A stretch of 64,000 bases of DNA from Papio anubis (taxonomy: Eukaryota > Chordata > Mammalia > Primates > Cercopithecidae): the NCBI RefSeq assembly GCF_008728515.1, contig NC_044995.1, positions 38,645,536 to 38,709,535 on the forward strand. Direction: 5' to 3'. Positions 31,409 to 41,720 of this stretch are shown one piece after another. The stretch's first letter is position 1. Every line of letters begins with the position of its first letter. The position numbers and the translations under genes were made by a program. The notes under the pieces were generated by a model that saw nothing but the letters and a program-made list of their open reading frames with translations, did not search any database and had not been told where the DNA came from.

Positions 31409-31713
31409 GGCTGGGTTCAGTGGCTCACGCCTGTAATCCTAACACTTTGGGAGGCCAAGGCGGGTGGGCAGATCACCTGAAGTCAGGAGTTCGAGACCTG
31501 CCTGGTCAAAATGGCGAAACCCCATCTTTACTAAAAATACAAAAATTAGCCGAGTGTGGTGGTGGGCACCTATAATCCCAGCTACTTGGGAGGCTGAGGC
31601 AGAAGAATCATTTGAACCCGGAGGGTGGAGGTTGCAGTGAGCTGAGGTCATGCCACTGCACTCCAGCCTGGATGAAAGAGTGAAACTCCATCTCAAAAAA
31701 AAAAAAAAAAAAT
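31409..31713 (+). mobile_element. Alu (S-like)
   Basis: GGCTGGGTTCAGTGGCTC to an A-tail. It contains a GGGTGGGCAGATC duplication-like expansion. Confidence 0.94.
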
Positions 31714-31714
31714 G

Positions 31715-31840
31715 AAACACACTATGTGCCAGACATTATTCTAAGTATTTCCATTTTTTTAAAGTCATGTATCCTCCCAACAAACTTGTGAGGTAGTTTC
31801 TCTTATTATCACCATTTTACATTTTATTGGCTTCGTTCTT
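31715..31840 (-). repeat. MIR fragment
   Basis: CACTATGTGCCAGACATTATTCTAAG, TCACCATTTTACATT. Confidence 0.7.
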
Positions 31841-32005
31841 CAGGCTCATTGCTACCCAGGTTTGAAGCGTAAGATTTCCCAGAGGATCCCCAGCAGGGTC
31901 TTTTCATAGAAAGAAGACACTTCTATCCAAGGTCTCTGCAAGATCTCGGCAGATGCCTGCATCATATTAAATGAAGGGCCATCCCAAATCTAATAGTCCA
32001 AAGAG

Positions 32006-32335
32006 CCAGGTGCAGTGGCTCACACCTGTAATCCCAGCACTTTGGGAGGCCAAGGTGGGACGATTGCCTGAGGCCAGGAGTTCAAGACCAGCCTGGGCAA
32101 CAAAGCAAGACGCTGTCTCTAAAAAAAATACAAAAACTAGCCAGGTATGGTGGTGTGTACCAGTAACCTCAGCTATAGGACGGAGACTGAGATGGGAGGA
32201 TCGCTTGAGCCTGGGAGTTTGAAGCCGCAGTGAGCTGTGACGGTGCCACCGCACTCAGCCTGGGCAACAAAGTGAGAGATCCTGTCTCCAAAAATATATA
32301 TATATATATATATATGTATGTATATATATTATAGT
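32006..32335 (+). mobile_element. Alu with (TA)n tail
   Basis: GCCAGGTGCAGTGGCTC to CAAAAATATATATATATATATATGTATG. A 6-bp change (CTATAGGACGGAGAC) marks the right arm. Confidence 0.92.
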
Positions 32336-32344
32336 AGCAATAGT

Positions 32345-32500
32345 AACAAGAGTCTCTGTTTAATGACCACCTATGACTTACCAGGTACTTCACTGTGTAT
32401 GAACTCTCTCATTTAATCCTGTGAGGGAGATACTATTCCAGTCCCCATTTACAGATGGAGAAGCTGAGGTTTGGAATTCACTAGTAAGTGGATGACTATA
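32345..32500 (-). repeat. MIR
   Basis: CCACCTATGACTTACCAGGTACTTC, CCCATTTACAGATGGAGAAGCTGAGG. Confidence 0.8.
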
Positions 32501-33184
32501 TCAAGTTCCCTTGAAGCGGGTACTTAGGTGGGTGTTCAGACGCACCCGCTTTATCCGGGCACGGCTCTCGGGAGAAACAGCACGAGGTCAGCAGGGTGGG
32601 GCAGGGGAATGGATAGAGCAGGGATGCAATTTCAGCTGGAATGTGTGTGACACCAGAGTTGTCCTCCAACGTGTGTGACAAGGATGCTGGCCTTTTGTAC
32701 TTCTATGGTCAGTCACTGCGGATGGGAGGCAGAGGTGCAGTAGCTCCCTGGTGAGACAGCTTTTGATCACCAAGGGCAATTCTACTAAGAAGAGGGGCAG
32801 CTGGGAGGCATTGGTAACCAACATCCATAGCAGCTGGAGGGCGGGTACACCAGAAAGAAAATGGGATCTTGGCCAGACACCAATAATATCCAGCACCTTA
32901 ACCACTACACCACACTGCGTCTGTTAGCACCCACATTACATTTTTAAGCCCTTGGAGTGGCACGGCCCCTCAAGCTTTCCTGACAGTTTCCCTTTCTTAT
33001 TGTGGTCTCCACCCATCAAGAGCCATGGGAAGTTTCTCCAATCAAGAAGCAAAGCTCCAATCTGTATGTTTGAACCTTCATTTTGACCATAGACTTTCCT
33101 AATAGATAGCACAGTGGTTACAGACATAGGATGTTGACATCGTTCAGACCTGCATTAATAGCCTCAAAAAAAAAAAAAAAAAGG
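32501..33184. other. Unassigned, probably mostly old repeats
   Basis: TTTTAACCACTACACCACACTG-like phrase near 32898 and TAGATAGCACAGTGGTTACAGACATAGG at 33104 are MIR ends. The centre has an LTR-like look but no name I can support. Confidence 0.4.
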
Positions 33185-33350
33185 TAGTGGAGCCAGGCAT
33201 GGTGAAGTGTGCCTGTAGTCACACCTACCCAGGAGGCTGAGGCAGGAGGCTCGCATGTGCCCAGGAGGTCGAGGCTGCAGTGAGACGTGATCATCCCACT
33301 GTATTCCAACCTGGGTGATAGAGCAAGTCCATCTCAAAAAAAAAAAAAGC
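33185..33350 (+). mobile_element. Alu, centre deleted
   Basis: GAGCCAGGCATGGTGAAGTGTGCC, then right-arm text to CAAGTCCATCTCAAAA. Confidence 0.85.
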
Positions 33351-33374
33351 CAATGATGGGCAAAGAAATACTAA

Positions 33375-33655
33375 CTAAGGCTCTTGCTCTGTCGGCAGGC
33401 TGGAGTGCAGTGGTGCAATCACAGCTCAGTACAGCCTCAGCCTCCCCAGGCTCAAGCAATCCTACCATCTCAGCCTCCCAAATAGCTGGGACTCCAGGCA
33501 CACAGCACCATGCCCAGTTAATTTTTTTTGTATTTTGTAGAGATAGGGTTTCGCCATGTTGCTCAGGCTGGTCTCAAACTCCCGGGCTCAAGTGATCCAA
33601 CCGCCTCAGCCTCCCAAAGTGCTGGGATTACAGGTGTGAGCCACCACTCCTGGCC
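33375..33655 (-). mobile_element. Alu (J-like)
   Basis: CTCTTGCTCTGTCGGCAGGC to GCCACCACTCCTGGCC, with no T-tract head. Confidence 0.9.
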
Positions 33656-33951
33656 AGCTATTATTATTATGAACATTCTTTGAGTCTTACAATAGTGGAA
33701 CTTTTAGTGTAGGATGGGAATTTCAGTATTAACCCCTTCCTCTCCCAAAAGGATTTGAAGCCCAGAGTCATTCAACCACCATGAATGAACCATTTGTTAG
33801 ATGAGAGGCTACTGGAGGCTGAGCTTGGTAGGATGAGAGCTTGCATGGGGTGCCTGATTGATGACAATACCCCCAGATTCAGGTCTTCAGATGCCCACTT
33901 GGGTGTGTCTTCTGTTCCACTGTGTCCCTTCGGGGACTGTTCCCTGCCTTC
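33656..33951. other. Unassigned intronic sequence
   Basis: Unique sequence between two minus-strand Alus. CCACCATGAATGAACCATTTG includes a start-like context by chance only. Confidence 0.45.
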
Positions 33952-34260
33952 TTTTTTTTTTTTTTTTTTTTTTTTTGAGATAGAGTCTTGCACTGTCGCC
34001 CGGGCTGGAGTGCAGTGGCACCATCTTGGCTGAGTGCAAGCTCCGCCTCCCGGGTTCACGCCATTCTCCTGCCTCGGCCTCCCAAGTAGCCGGGACTACA
34101 GGCGCCCGCCACCACGCCTGACTAATTTTTTTGTATTTTTAGTAGAGATGGGATTTCACTGTATTAGCCAGGATGGTCTCGATCTCTTGACCTCATGGTC
34201 CACCCGCCTCAGCCTCCCAAAGTGCTGGGATTGCAGGCATGAGCCACCAACCCTGGCCCC
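33952..34260 (-). mobile_element. Alu (Y-like)
   Basis: 27-bp T-tract, GAGATAGAGTCTTGCACTGTCGCCC. Contains the Y-type AGCCAGGATGGTCTCGATC. Confidence 0.94.
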
Positions 34261-34383
34261 CTGCCTTCTTATTCACCACCATCTTTCTGAATTGGGTTGC
34301 TCAGAACAGAGAAAGCAACATCAGCACATGGGCGAACATGGGACCTTGCATCAGATGGACCTGGGTTCAAATCCTAGTTCTGC

Positions 34384-34682
34384 TTTTTTTTTTTTTTTTT
34401 GAGACAGAGTCTCGCTCTGTTGCCCAGGCTGGAGTGCAGTGGCGCGATCTCCACTCACTGCAAGCTCCACCTCCCAGGTTCATGCCATTCTCCTGCCTCA
34501 GCCTCCCGTGTAGCTGGGACTACAGGCACCCGCCACCACGCCCGGCTAATTTTTGTATTTTTTTAGTAGAGACAGGGTTTCACCATGTTAGCCAGGATGG
34601 TCTCGATCTCCTGACCCTGTGATCCACCTGCCTTGGCCTCCCAAAGTGCTGGGATGACAGGCGTGAGCCACCGCACCCGGCC
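34384..34682 (-). mobile_element. Alu (Y-like)
   Basis: GAGACAGAGTCTCGCTCTGTTGCCC to GCCACCGCACCCGGCC. Well preserved. AGTTCTGC lies before it (34376) and recurs at 34993 after the following Alu. Confidence 0.95.
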
Positions 34683-34990
34683 TTTTTTGTTTGTTTGTTT
34701 TTTGTTTTTGAGACAGAGTCTTACTCTGTGACTCAGGCTGGAGTGCAGTGGCACGATCTTGGCTACTTCTACCTCTGCCTCCCAAGTTCAAGCGATTCTC
34801 CTGCCTTAGCCTCCCAAGTAGCTGGGATTACAGGCGCTGGCCACCGTGCCCAGATACTTTTTTGTATTTTTAGTAGAGATGGGGTTTCACCATGTTAGCC
34901 AGGCTGGTCTTGAACTCCTGAACTCAGGTGATCTGCTGGCCTTGGCTTCCCAAAGTACTGGGATTACAGGTGTGAGTCGCCGCACCCTGC
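34683..34990 (-). mobile_element. Alu (S-like), adjacent to the previous one
   Basis: TTTTTTGTTTGTTTG, GAGACAGAGTCTTACTCTGTGAC to GTCGCCGCACCCTGCC. CTAGTTCTGC at 34372 and 34991 flank the two-Alu block as one target duplication. Confidence 0.94.
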
Positions 34991-35411
34991 CTAGTTCTGC
35001 CATTTCTCATGCATTCTCTTGGGTGAATCATAGCATCTCTGTCGGCCTTGCTTCCCACTTCTGTAAAATGGGAGCGACTTTACATATATGGCCACCTCAG
35101 GGGTTTGTCGCTAGAAGCCAGTGAAATAGTGTTGAGTCTAGTTCCTTGGGGTTGAAATTGAGACCGCCAACCGCTTTCCCTACCCAGAGCAGCAACCAGC
35201 CTATATGGGCGCCCTTTTATGAATTAGGAAAAGACGCCCCCTGTTGGCAGCAAAAAAAAAAAAAAAATAAGAAAATGGCTCCCTCTTCTGGGTGCAAGTT
35301 GCCCAACACTCAGGAATACGGCTCCGAAAGTAATGGATTCCCACCCCTTTCTTGCCCAAAAGATCATCAAATGGAACAGCATGTCAATTACTTTTATTAA
35401 ATACTTTAAAG
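34991..35411. other. Unassigned intronic sequence
   Basis: Unique. It has a 17-bp A run (35251). No exon seen. Confidence 0.5.
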
Positions 35412-35545
35412 TTGGCTGGGCTCGGTGGCTCGTGCCTGTAATCCCAGAACTTTGGGAGGCAGAGGCGGGAATATCGCTTGAGGTCAGGAGTTCGAGACCT
35501 GCCTGAATAACATAGTGAGACCCTGTCTCTATAAAATACATACAT
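35412..35545 (+). mobile_element. Alu left monomer
   Basis: GGCTGGGCTCGGTGGCTCG to CTCTATAAAATACATAC. Confidence 0.88.
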
Positions 35546-35549
35546 ATGT

Positions 35550-35712
35550 TTCTTTGAGACAGCGTCTTGCTCTGCTGCCCAGGCTGGAGTGCAGTGGCAC
35601 AGTCATAGCTCCCTGCAGCCTTAACCTCCCGGGCTCAAGTGATCCTCCTGCCTCAGTCCCCAGAGTAGCTAGGACTACAGGCATGCACCATCATGCCTGG
35701 CTAATTAAAATA
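35550..35712 (-). mobile_element. Alu monomer, inverted against its neighbour
   Basis: TCTTTGAGACAGCGTCTTGCTC to GCCTGGCTAATTAAAATACATGAATAA. ATACTTTAAAGTT flanks the pair at 35400 and 35722. Confidence 0.87.
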
Positions 35713-35760
35713 CATGAATAAATACTTTAAAGTTAAAAGTGCTTTTTAAAAAATAATAAG

Positions 35761-36065
35761 GCCGGGCGCGGTGGCTCACGCCTGTAATCCCAGCACTTTG
35801 GGAGACCGAGGCAGGCGGATCACGAGGTCAGGAGATCGAGACTATCCTGGCTAACACGGTGAAACCCTGTCTCCACTAAAAATATGAAAAATTAGCTGGG
35901 CATGGTGGCAGGCGCCTGTAGTCCCAGTTACTTGGGAGGCTGAGGCAGGAGAATGGCGTGAACCTGGGAGGTGGAGCTTGCAGTGAGCCGAGATGGCACC
36001 ACTGCACTCCAGCCTGAGTGACAGAACAAGACTCCATCTCAAAAAAAATAAAAATATAAAAAGTG
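35761..36065 (+). mobile_element. AluY
   Basis: GGCCGGGCGCGGTGGCTCACG, GAGATCGAGACTATCCTGGCTAACACGG and GGCGTGAACCTGGGAGGTGGAGCTTGC are Y diagnostics. AATAATAA borders it on both sides (35752 and 36069). Confidence 0.95.
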
Positions 36066-36082
36066 AAAAATAATAATAATAG

Positions 36083-36390
36083 GGGCCAGGTATGGTGGCT
36101 CACCCCTATAATCCTAGCACTTTAGGAGGCGGAGGGGTTTGAGCGCTTGGAGGCCAGGGGTTTCAGGCCAGCCTGGGCAACATAGCAAGACCCTATCTCT
36201 ACAAACAAGTTGTAAAACTTAGCCAGGCATGGTGGTGCACACCTGTAGTCCTAGCTATTCCGGGGACTGAGGCAGGAGGATCGCCTGAGCCCAGGAAGTT
36301 AAGGCTGCAGGGAGCTATGATTGGGCCACTGCACTCCAGCCCGGGCAGCAGAGCAAGACCCTGTCTCAAAGAAAGAAAAAAAAAACCTAG
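36083..36390 (+). mobile_element. Alu (J-like), nearest Alu to exon 5
   Basis: GGGGCCAGGTATGGTGGCTC to AAGAAAGAAAAAAAAAACC. It ends about 195 bp before exon 5. Confidence 0.93.
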
Positions 36391-36586
36391 GAAGGGTTGT
36401 TCCTATGATAAGGACCAGCCTCCATGCGGTGCTTCCTTTACCATTGCCCAATCCCCAGGCTCCCGTGTGCTTGAGGTTCCCTTGGGAACACACCTGCTTT
36501 GTTTGGGAGAGACCTTGGCGTCTTGGTGGCAGGGTTTGGGGGTGCTTGCTCGTGGGCTTATGGGGCCTCTCTCTGTGTCCCCCCAG

Positions 36587-36739
36587 GTTTACAAGTCGTC
36601 CTGAAGTCGATCATGAAGGCGATGATCCCTTTGCTGCAGATCGGCCTCCTCCTATTTTTTGCAATCCTTATTTTTGCAATCATAGGGTTAGAATTTTATA
36701 TGGGAAAATTTCATACCACCTGCTTTGAAGAGGGGACAG
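36587..36739 (+). CDS. CACNA1A: CACNA1A exon 5: S4-S5 linker and S5 of domain I
   Basis: The 153 bp exon has a strong acceptor (CTCTCTGTGTCCCCCCAG) and donor CAG|GTAGGT. The frame opens with two bases completing Ser and closes with the G of an Asp codon. It encodes the S4-S5 linker, then a hydrophobic S5 helix (PLLQIGLLLFF onward), then the first extracellular residues ending in a Cys-Phe-Glu-Glu-Gly-Thr stretch. The serine TCG at 36607-36609 is codon 218 in human numbering, the site of the S218L substitution linked to severe hemiplegic migraine with cerebral oedema. It is serine here. The linker couples voltage-sensor movement to the gate, and S5 lines the outer pore domain. Intact. Confidence 0.97.
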
Positions 36740-36899
36740 GTAGGTCCGCGGAGCATGATGTGTCTTTCCAGTTTTCTCCTTCAGGGACAAGCTCTTGGGA
36801 GGGTTGGGCAGGGGTGTGCTTCTTTCTCCTGGCAGCTGGGAGGATCGTCTCCTTCAGAGAGGGCTGCAGGAGAGGCAGCAGGTTCAATAGCCTCTGAGA

Positions 36900-37600
36900 T
36901 CTTCGCTGTTGAAAGGGTTGGGGTTCCATAGAAGGTGACCCAGCAGAGAAAGAGTTTATCTGGGAATGATCCCAGGAAGCACCATCAGGAGAAAGAGGAA
37001 GTGAGACAGAGAAAGGAAGGGATCTGTGAAAGAGTGTGCTAGCAAGTGGGTTATCAGTTACAACTGGGACTGGATCCCCCAGGCACCTCCGGGAGAGAGC
37101 AAAGAACACACAACTCAACTGGGTGCGGTGGCTCACGCCTGTAATCCCAGCACTTCGGGAGGCCGAGGTGGGCAGATCATCTGAGGTCAGGAGTCGGACA
37201 CCATCCTGGCCAACATGGTGAAACCCCATCTCTACTAAAAATACAAAAATTAGCTGGGTGTGGTGGCGGGCACCTGTAGTCCCAGTCACTCGGGAGGCTG
37301 AGGCAGGAGAATCACTTGAACCCAGGAGGCAGAGGTTGCAGTGAGTCGAGATTGCACTACTGCACTCTAGCCTGGCGAAAGAGCAAGACTCCATCATAAA
37401 TAAATAAATAAATAAGTAAAGAACACACACCTCAGAGCCGTCCCAGCCAAGGGGCAAGGGAGCTGGGGTATTTATACACTGGCTTCTTTCTGACATTGAT
37501 GAGGACTGCTCCTAGAGTGGGAATTAATGCCTGGCACATCTGACTAAGTGGAACAGGTATTCTGGGTGCTTTCAGACCTCAGCCAGTCCTGACTTCTAAA
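36900..37600. mobile_element. Unassigned LTR-like sequence split by an Alu
   Basis: AGCAAAGAACACACAACTCAACTG before and AGTAAAGAACACACACCTCAGAG after the Alu at 37115-37420 are its target duplication. Host family not known. Confidence 0.4.
37115..37420 (+). mobile_element. Alu (S-like)
   Basis: ACTGGGTGCGGTGGCTCACG to an (AAAT)n tail. AAAGAACACACA occurs at both ends (37100 and 37419). Confidence 0.95.
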
Positions 37601-39324
37601 GCAAGCAAGAAGTGGGGAGAGCTGGGCCAGAAAAGGGTTATTGCCTAAATGCATTGTGAGTGGTACCTTACAGAAGGTGAGAGTACTAGATGAGTCCTCC
37701 TGGTCTCCCCCAACCCCCAGGATGTATCAGAGATATCCCAGTTGGGAGTCCTGGCACCAACCAGTCAGAACCTAGCACTCAGCAGCGTCCTGCCCCTCCC
37801 TGACTATGCCCACATTAACCCTTCAGTGGCTGGGTCCGGGGGTGGGGTGAGCAGGGGAAAAGCCAGGCAGCGCAGAGACACCCTACCAGGGCTCAGCTCT
37901 GAACCAGCAGTGTGGAAGCAGTGTGTCCGCCACGATCCACACTCAGGAACCAAATAGCCCTTGGATATGTTTTCAGTTAAATCTTTGCCTGTCCAAACTC
38001 TAGCTGCTTGCACTGTAAAGCTCCAGAATGAAATGGAACCAAGTAGGAAGGGATGCCTTCAGTATTTCAATATTTAGACCACTGGCCGTCTGGGTGCAGA
38101 CAGACTGAATGGCAAGGCTGGTTCTGATGATTTGGGTCAAGGGAGCTGAGAATGGAAGGAGTGGATAGAATGAATTAAGAAGCTTCAAGGGGAACCCAGG
38201 TGGGCACAGAAAGAGGTTTCAGGCCCCTTATTTGGGAAAGGCAGCCACAGAAGATTCTGTCTGGGAGTCGATTTCAACCCACCTTCTCCATCCAGTGACC
38301 CCCAAGTGGATTCGCAGAGGCAGCCCCTGAGCCCTCCTTCCCCACTCCTCCCAGGGGAAGGGAAAACCCAGTGGGGAAGGTTTATTTGCAGTGGTTGGAG
38401 GTTTTGGTTTTTTGTGGGGTTTTATTTTTTGGGGTTTTTTTTTTCCTCTTTTTCTCTTGCTCCTCCTGTCTCCTTCTCTCCTGGGCTTGTGAAGTTTGCT
38501 CAATATGGAATGTCCTAATTATTTCTTTCCCCGATGAAGAAGGTGTTAATTGAGGCAGAGCTATTTCTGCTCCTGGCCTCGTCACCCAGGCGGAAATGCA
38601 AGAGAGAAAGAGAGAGAGAGAGACACACACACAGAGAGAGAGAGAGAGAGAATGTGAATACGGGGTAGGGCCTCTTGGAAAAATCAGCCTTGAGCAGAGA
38701 AACCAGGACTCCTGGATCCTAGGTTTCCGTGAGCTTTTATTTTATTTTTTTCTACCCTAGACTAGTTAAAGGAGAAGAGGCCACGGGGTTGACTTGGGTC
38801 CGAGTGGGGTTTTGAGGGGACAGATGTGGGTGGTGCCACCAGAGGGGAGGAAGCCTCGATTTAGGAGAAAGACTGAAAAGCTAGCTCACGATTAAAAATA
38901 TAAGACGTGTGAGTAAGAGACAGATATATACAGACACCCAGGCAGTGGGTTAATTTTAAAATGTATTTATAACCGAATTCCTCAGACACTCTGGACGGTT
39001 GTTTTTCTAGAAGCAACGCTCAGAGTGTTTCATGTCGGTGGTTGGGGGGTTGAGGGGGATCGCAAAGCTGCTAAAGATAGACCCGTTTTCAGTAGCATTC
39101 CTCAGTGTCGGGAGCCCAGTTCCTGTGCGCCCAGCACCGTGCCAATCGCTTAGAAGGAAGCAAAGATAAAGTGGAAGTCTTCCTGCTTTCTAAGAGCTTC
39201 CAAAATAGTTAGAAGAAACAAGACCCCTCATTTGCAGCCATTTTTAACAGTGCAGGCTAATGTGTGATTATACCCACGCCCCCCTAAATATGAAAATTCA
39301 GTAGCTATTGTATGCCTGAAAGGG
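37601..39324. other. Repeat-poor stretch of intron 5
   Basis: About 1.7 kb without a clear interspersed repeat apart from a (GA)n/(CA)n microsatellite at 38602-38652 and a GT-rich T-tract at 38400-38460. No exon-like frame with splice sites. It is the best place in the window to look for conserved non-coding sequence. A weak L2-like phrase lies at 39130-39215. Confidence 0.55.
38602..38652 (+). repeat. (GA)n(CA)n(GA)n microsatellite
   Basis: AGAGAGAAAGAGAGAG, then ACACACACAC, then AGAGAGAG, uninterrupted by other sequence. Confidence 0.9.
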
Positions 39325-39950
39325 GCCAGGTGCAGTGACTCACACCTGTAATCCCAGCACTTTGAGAGGCTGAGGTGGGAGTATCCCTTGAGGCCGTTAG
39401 TTTGAGACCAGCCTAGGGAACATAGCAAGACCCTGTCTCTACTAAAATAAAAATCAAAAATCGGCCGGGTGCTGTGGCTCACGCCTGTAATCCCAACACT
39501 TTGGGAGGCCAAGGCAGGTGGATCACAAGGCCAGGAGTTCAAGACCAGCCTGGCGAACATAGTGAAACCCCGTCTCTACTAAAAATACAAAAATAATTAG
39601 CCAGGCATGGTGGCATGTGCCTATAGTCCCAGATACTTGGGAGACTGAGGCAGGAGAATCACTGGAACCTGGGAGGTGGAGGTTACAGTGAGCTGAGATC
39701 ACGCCACTGCACTCTAGCTTGGGCAACAGAGTGAGACTTCATCTCAAAAAAAAAAAAAAAAAAATTTAAAAATTAGCCATGCATGGTGGTACATGCCTAT
39801 AGTCTCAGCTACTCAGGAGGCTGAGGAAGAAGGATCACTTGAGCCCAGGAATTGGAGGCTGTGAGGCTGCAGTAAGCTATGATGGTGCCTGCACTCCAGC
39901 CTGGGTGACAAGTGAGACCCTGTCTCAAAAAAAAAAAAAAAAAAAGAGAG
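39325..39950 (+). mobile_element. Alu interrupted by another Alu
   Basis: The left arm (39325-39462) stops at AAAATAAAAATCAAAAATC. A complete Alu occupies 39463-39762. The right arm resumes at AAAATTAGCCATGCATGG and ends near 39940 with a GA/GGAA tail to about 39998. Confidence 0.92.
39463..39762 (+). mobile_element. Alu nested inside an older Alu
   Basis: GGCCGGGTGCTGTGGCTCACG to a 20-bp A-tail. It entered the A-rich middle linker of the host Alu. Confidence 0.94.
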
Positions 39951-40314
39951 AGAGAGAAAGAGAGGAAGGAAGGAAGGAGGGAAGAGACGGAGGGAGGGAG
40001 GGGCTGGGACCGTGTTAACTGGGCTACACGAAGAGGCTACATGGAGGGTGGGAATTGAGCCAGACTTGGACATGGGGTGGAGACAGAGAAGATTCCAGGC
40101 ACAGGTGCCATCCCAAACGATAGTTCTCATTTATTATAGGAGCCCATGGATTTATTTTATTCTCTGCCCTGAGCCTTATGTTTCAAAGATTTTTGCCTTC
40201 CAACCTGTATTTATCGAATAATAGTTCATGTACCGAGTCCAGCCTAAGTGAGGAAGGCGTTTCCAACAACTTAAGTCCGTGGTGAGGCTAGACTTGGAGT
40301 TTCTATTTAGCCAC

Positions 40315-40445
40315 AGCTTGAAACGCCAACAAGATTCATTCATTCAGCATCGGTTTATTTCCCTCTGCTGTGTACTCAGTCAAGGGAGCAGAGAATTGGT
40401 GCTGCAAAGTCTATAGCACATACATTGAGAGAGATTTTTGTTGAG
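40315..40445 (-). repeat. L2 LINE 3' end (probable)
   Basis: GATTCATTCATTCAGCATCGGTTTATTTCCC, then GTGTACTCAGTCAAGG. Diverged. Confidence 0.45.
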
Positions 40446-40879
40446 TAGGAAGCTTGAGTTTACACACACTCAGCTGTTTGTTTTCTTGTCCGACAATGCC
40501 ACGGCCGTCTTTGAAAACCTTCAAGAGCATCACTCACAGAATAAGGTCCTCTGAGACCCGCTGCGCTGGTAAAATGAGGACACTCCCAGGATGTGAGTTT
40601 TCCTGCCTCCCTTACCTCATCAATACCTTAGGATTTGGACTGACCTTTAGCGTTCAGCCCGACTGCCACCTCCCCAGGAAGCTGTCTTTGGTTTCCAGCA
40701 AAAGGGGTGTCTATTGGCACGTTTCTCTCTCCTTGTGGCATTTTCACAGCCTGCCTCCTGCTATTTGGGGAGAAAGCTCAGCTCCTGTTCCTTACCCTTA
40801 GGCAAGGGTAGGAACTGTGTGTACTGGTGTCACTCACCCCCAGAACAGCTCCCTGAGCCCAGTACATCCCAAGAAGAAA
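40446..40879. other. Unassigned intronic sequence
   Basis: CTTCCCTTACCTCATCAATACC and nearby phrases have no clear relative. No exon signature. Confidence 0.45.
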
Positions 40880-41199
40880 AAAATCAGCAAGGCTTATAGG
40901 AGAATAACACAACACGCTTGACAAATTTGTCCTAATGCATGTCGGAAGAAGGCTGCACTTACCAGCTGCACTATGCACACGGCACATTTACAAAAACTGA
41001 CTGTATTATGGACCATAACATTTGTCTCAACGGAGGTCAAAAAGCTGAAAAAACACAAAACATATTTTCTGACCATAATGCAATGAAGCTGGAAATCAGT
41101 AACAAAAAGAGAACTCTAAAAGTGTTTGCAGATTAAGAGACACGCCTCTCATTTACAGATGAAATGATATGATGTCTGAGCTTTGCTTTAAAAATATTC

Positions 41200-41493
41200 T
41201 AGGCTGAGCGCAGTGCCTCATGCCTGTAATCCCAGCACTTTGGGAGGCCGAGGCGGGCGGATCACTTGAGGTCAGGAGTTTGAGACCAGCCTGGCCAACA
41301 TGGTGAAATCCCATCTCTTCTAAAAATACAAAAATTAGCCAGTTGTGGTGGGGGGCACCTGTAATCCCAGCTTCTTGGGAGGCTGAGGCAGGAGAATCCC
41401 TTGAACCCAGAAGTCGGAGATTGCAGTGAGCCAAGATTGCGCCATTGCACTCCAGCCTGGATGACAGAATGAGACTCCGTTTAAAAAAAAAAA
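41200..41493 (+). mobile_element. Alu (S-like) in the L1 remnant
   Basis: GGCTGAGCGCAGTGCCTC to a 13-bp A-tail. ATATTCTA (41193) / AAGTTCTAG (41494) may mark the target. Confidence 0.93.
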
Positions 41494-41617
41494 AAGTTCT
41501 AGTGGCAAGGCAAAGTGTTTGGAGGGGATATAGATTAAAAAAGACTGGCCAGAAGTAAGTAGGTAAGTGTCTAAATTGGTGATAGGTAGATGGTGAATCA
41601 TTATACTGTTCTATACT

Positions 41618-41720
41618 ATTCTCTCTCTCTCTCTCTTTCCCTCCCCCCTGCCTCTCCTTCTCTCTCTCCCTCCCTCTCCTGCTCTGTCTTCATATATATA
41701 TATATATGGTATATATATCT
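41618..41720 (+). repeat. (CT)n followed by (AT)n
   Basis: TCTCTCTCTCTCTC then C/T mixture, then ATATATATATATATGGTATATATAT. Confidence 0.9.

Larger units (their letters stand above)
30170..36586 (+). other. CACNA1A: CACNA1A intron 4
   Basis: 6,417 bp from the GTGCGT donor to the CCCCCCAG acceptor. Its 5' part has two minus-strand MIRs back to back, and the rest is largely Alu: plus-strand copies at 30.9-32.3 kb, a minus-strand run at 33.4-35.0 kb and plus-strand copies at 35.8-36.4 kb. A TTAT at 36558-36561, with its A 27 nt from exon 5, is a plausible branch point. Confidence 0.93.

Noticed and set aside
36711..37496. 261-codon minus-strand frame over exon 5 and an Alu
   Set aside because: It is antisense to a real exon and then runs through an Alu. 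The protein has the Alu-type phrases common to many such frames, and no promoter or splice support is visible.
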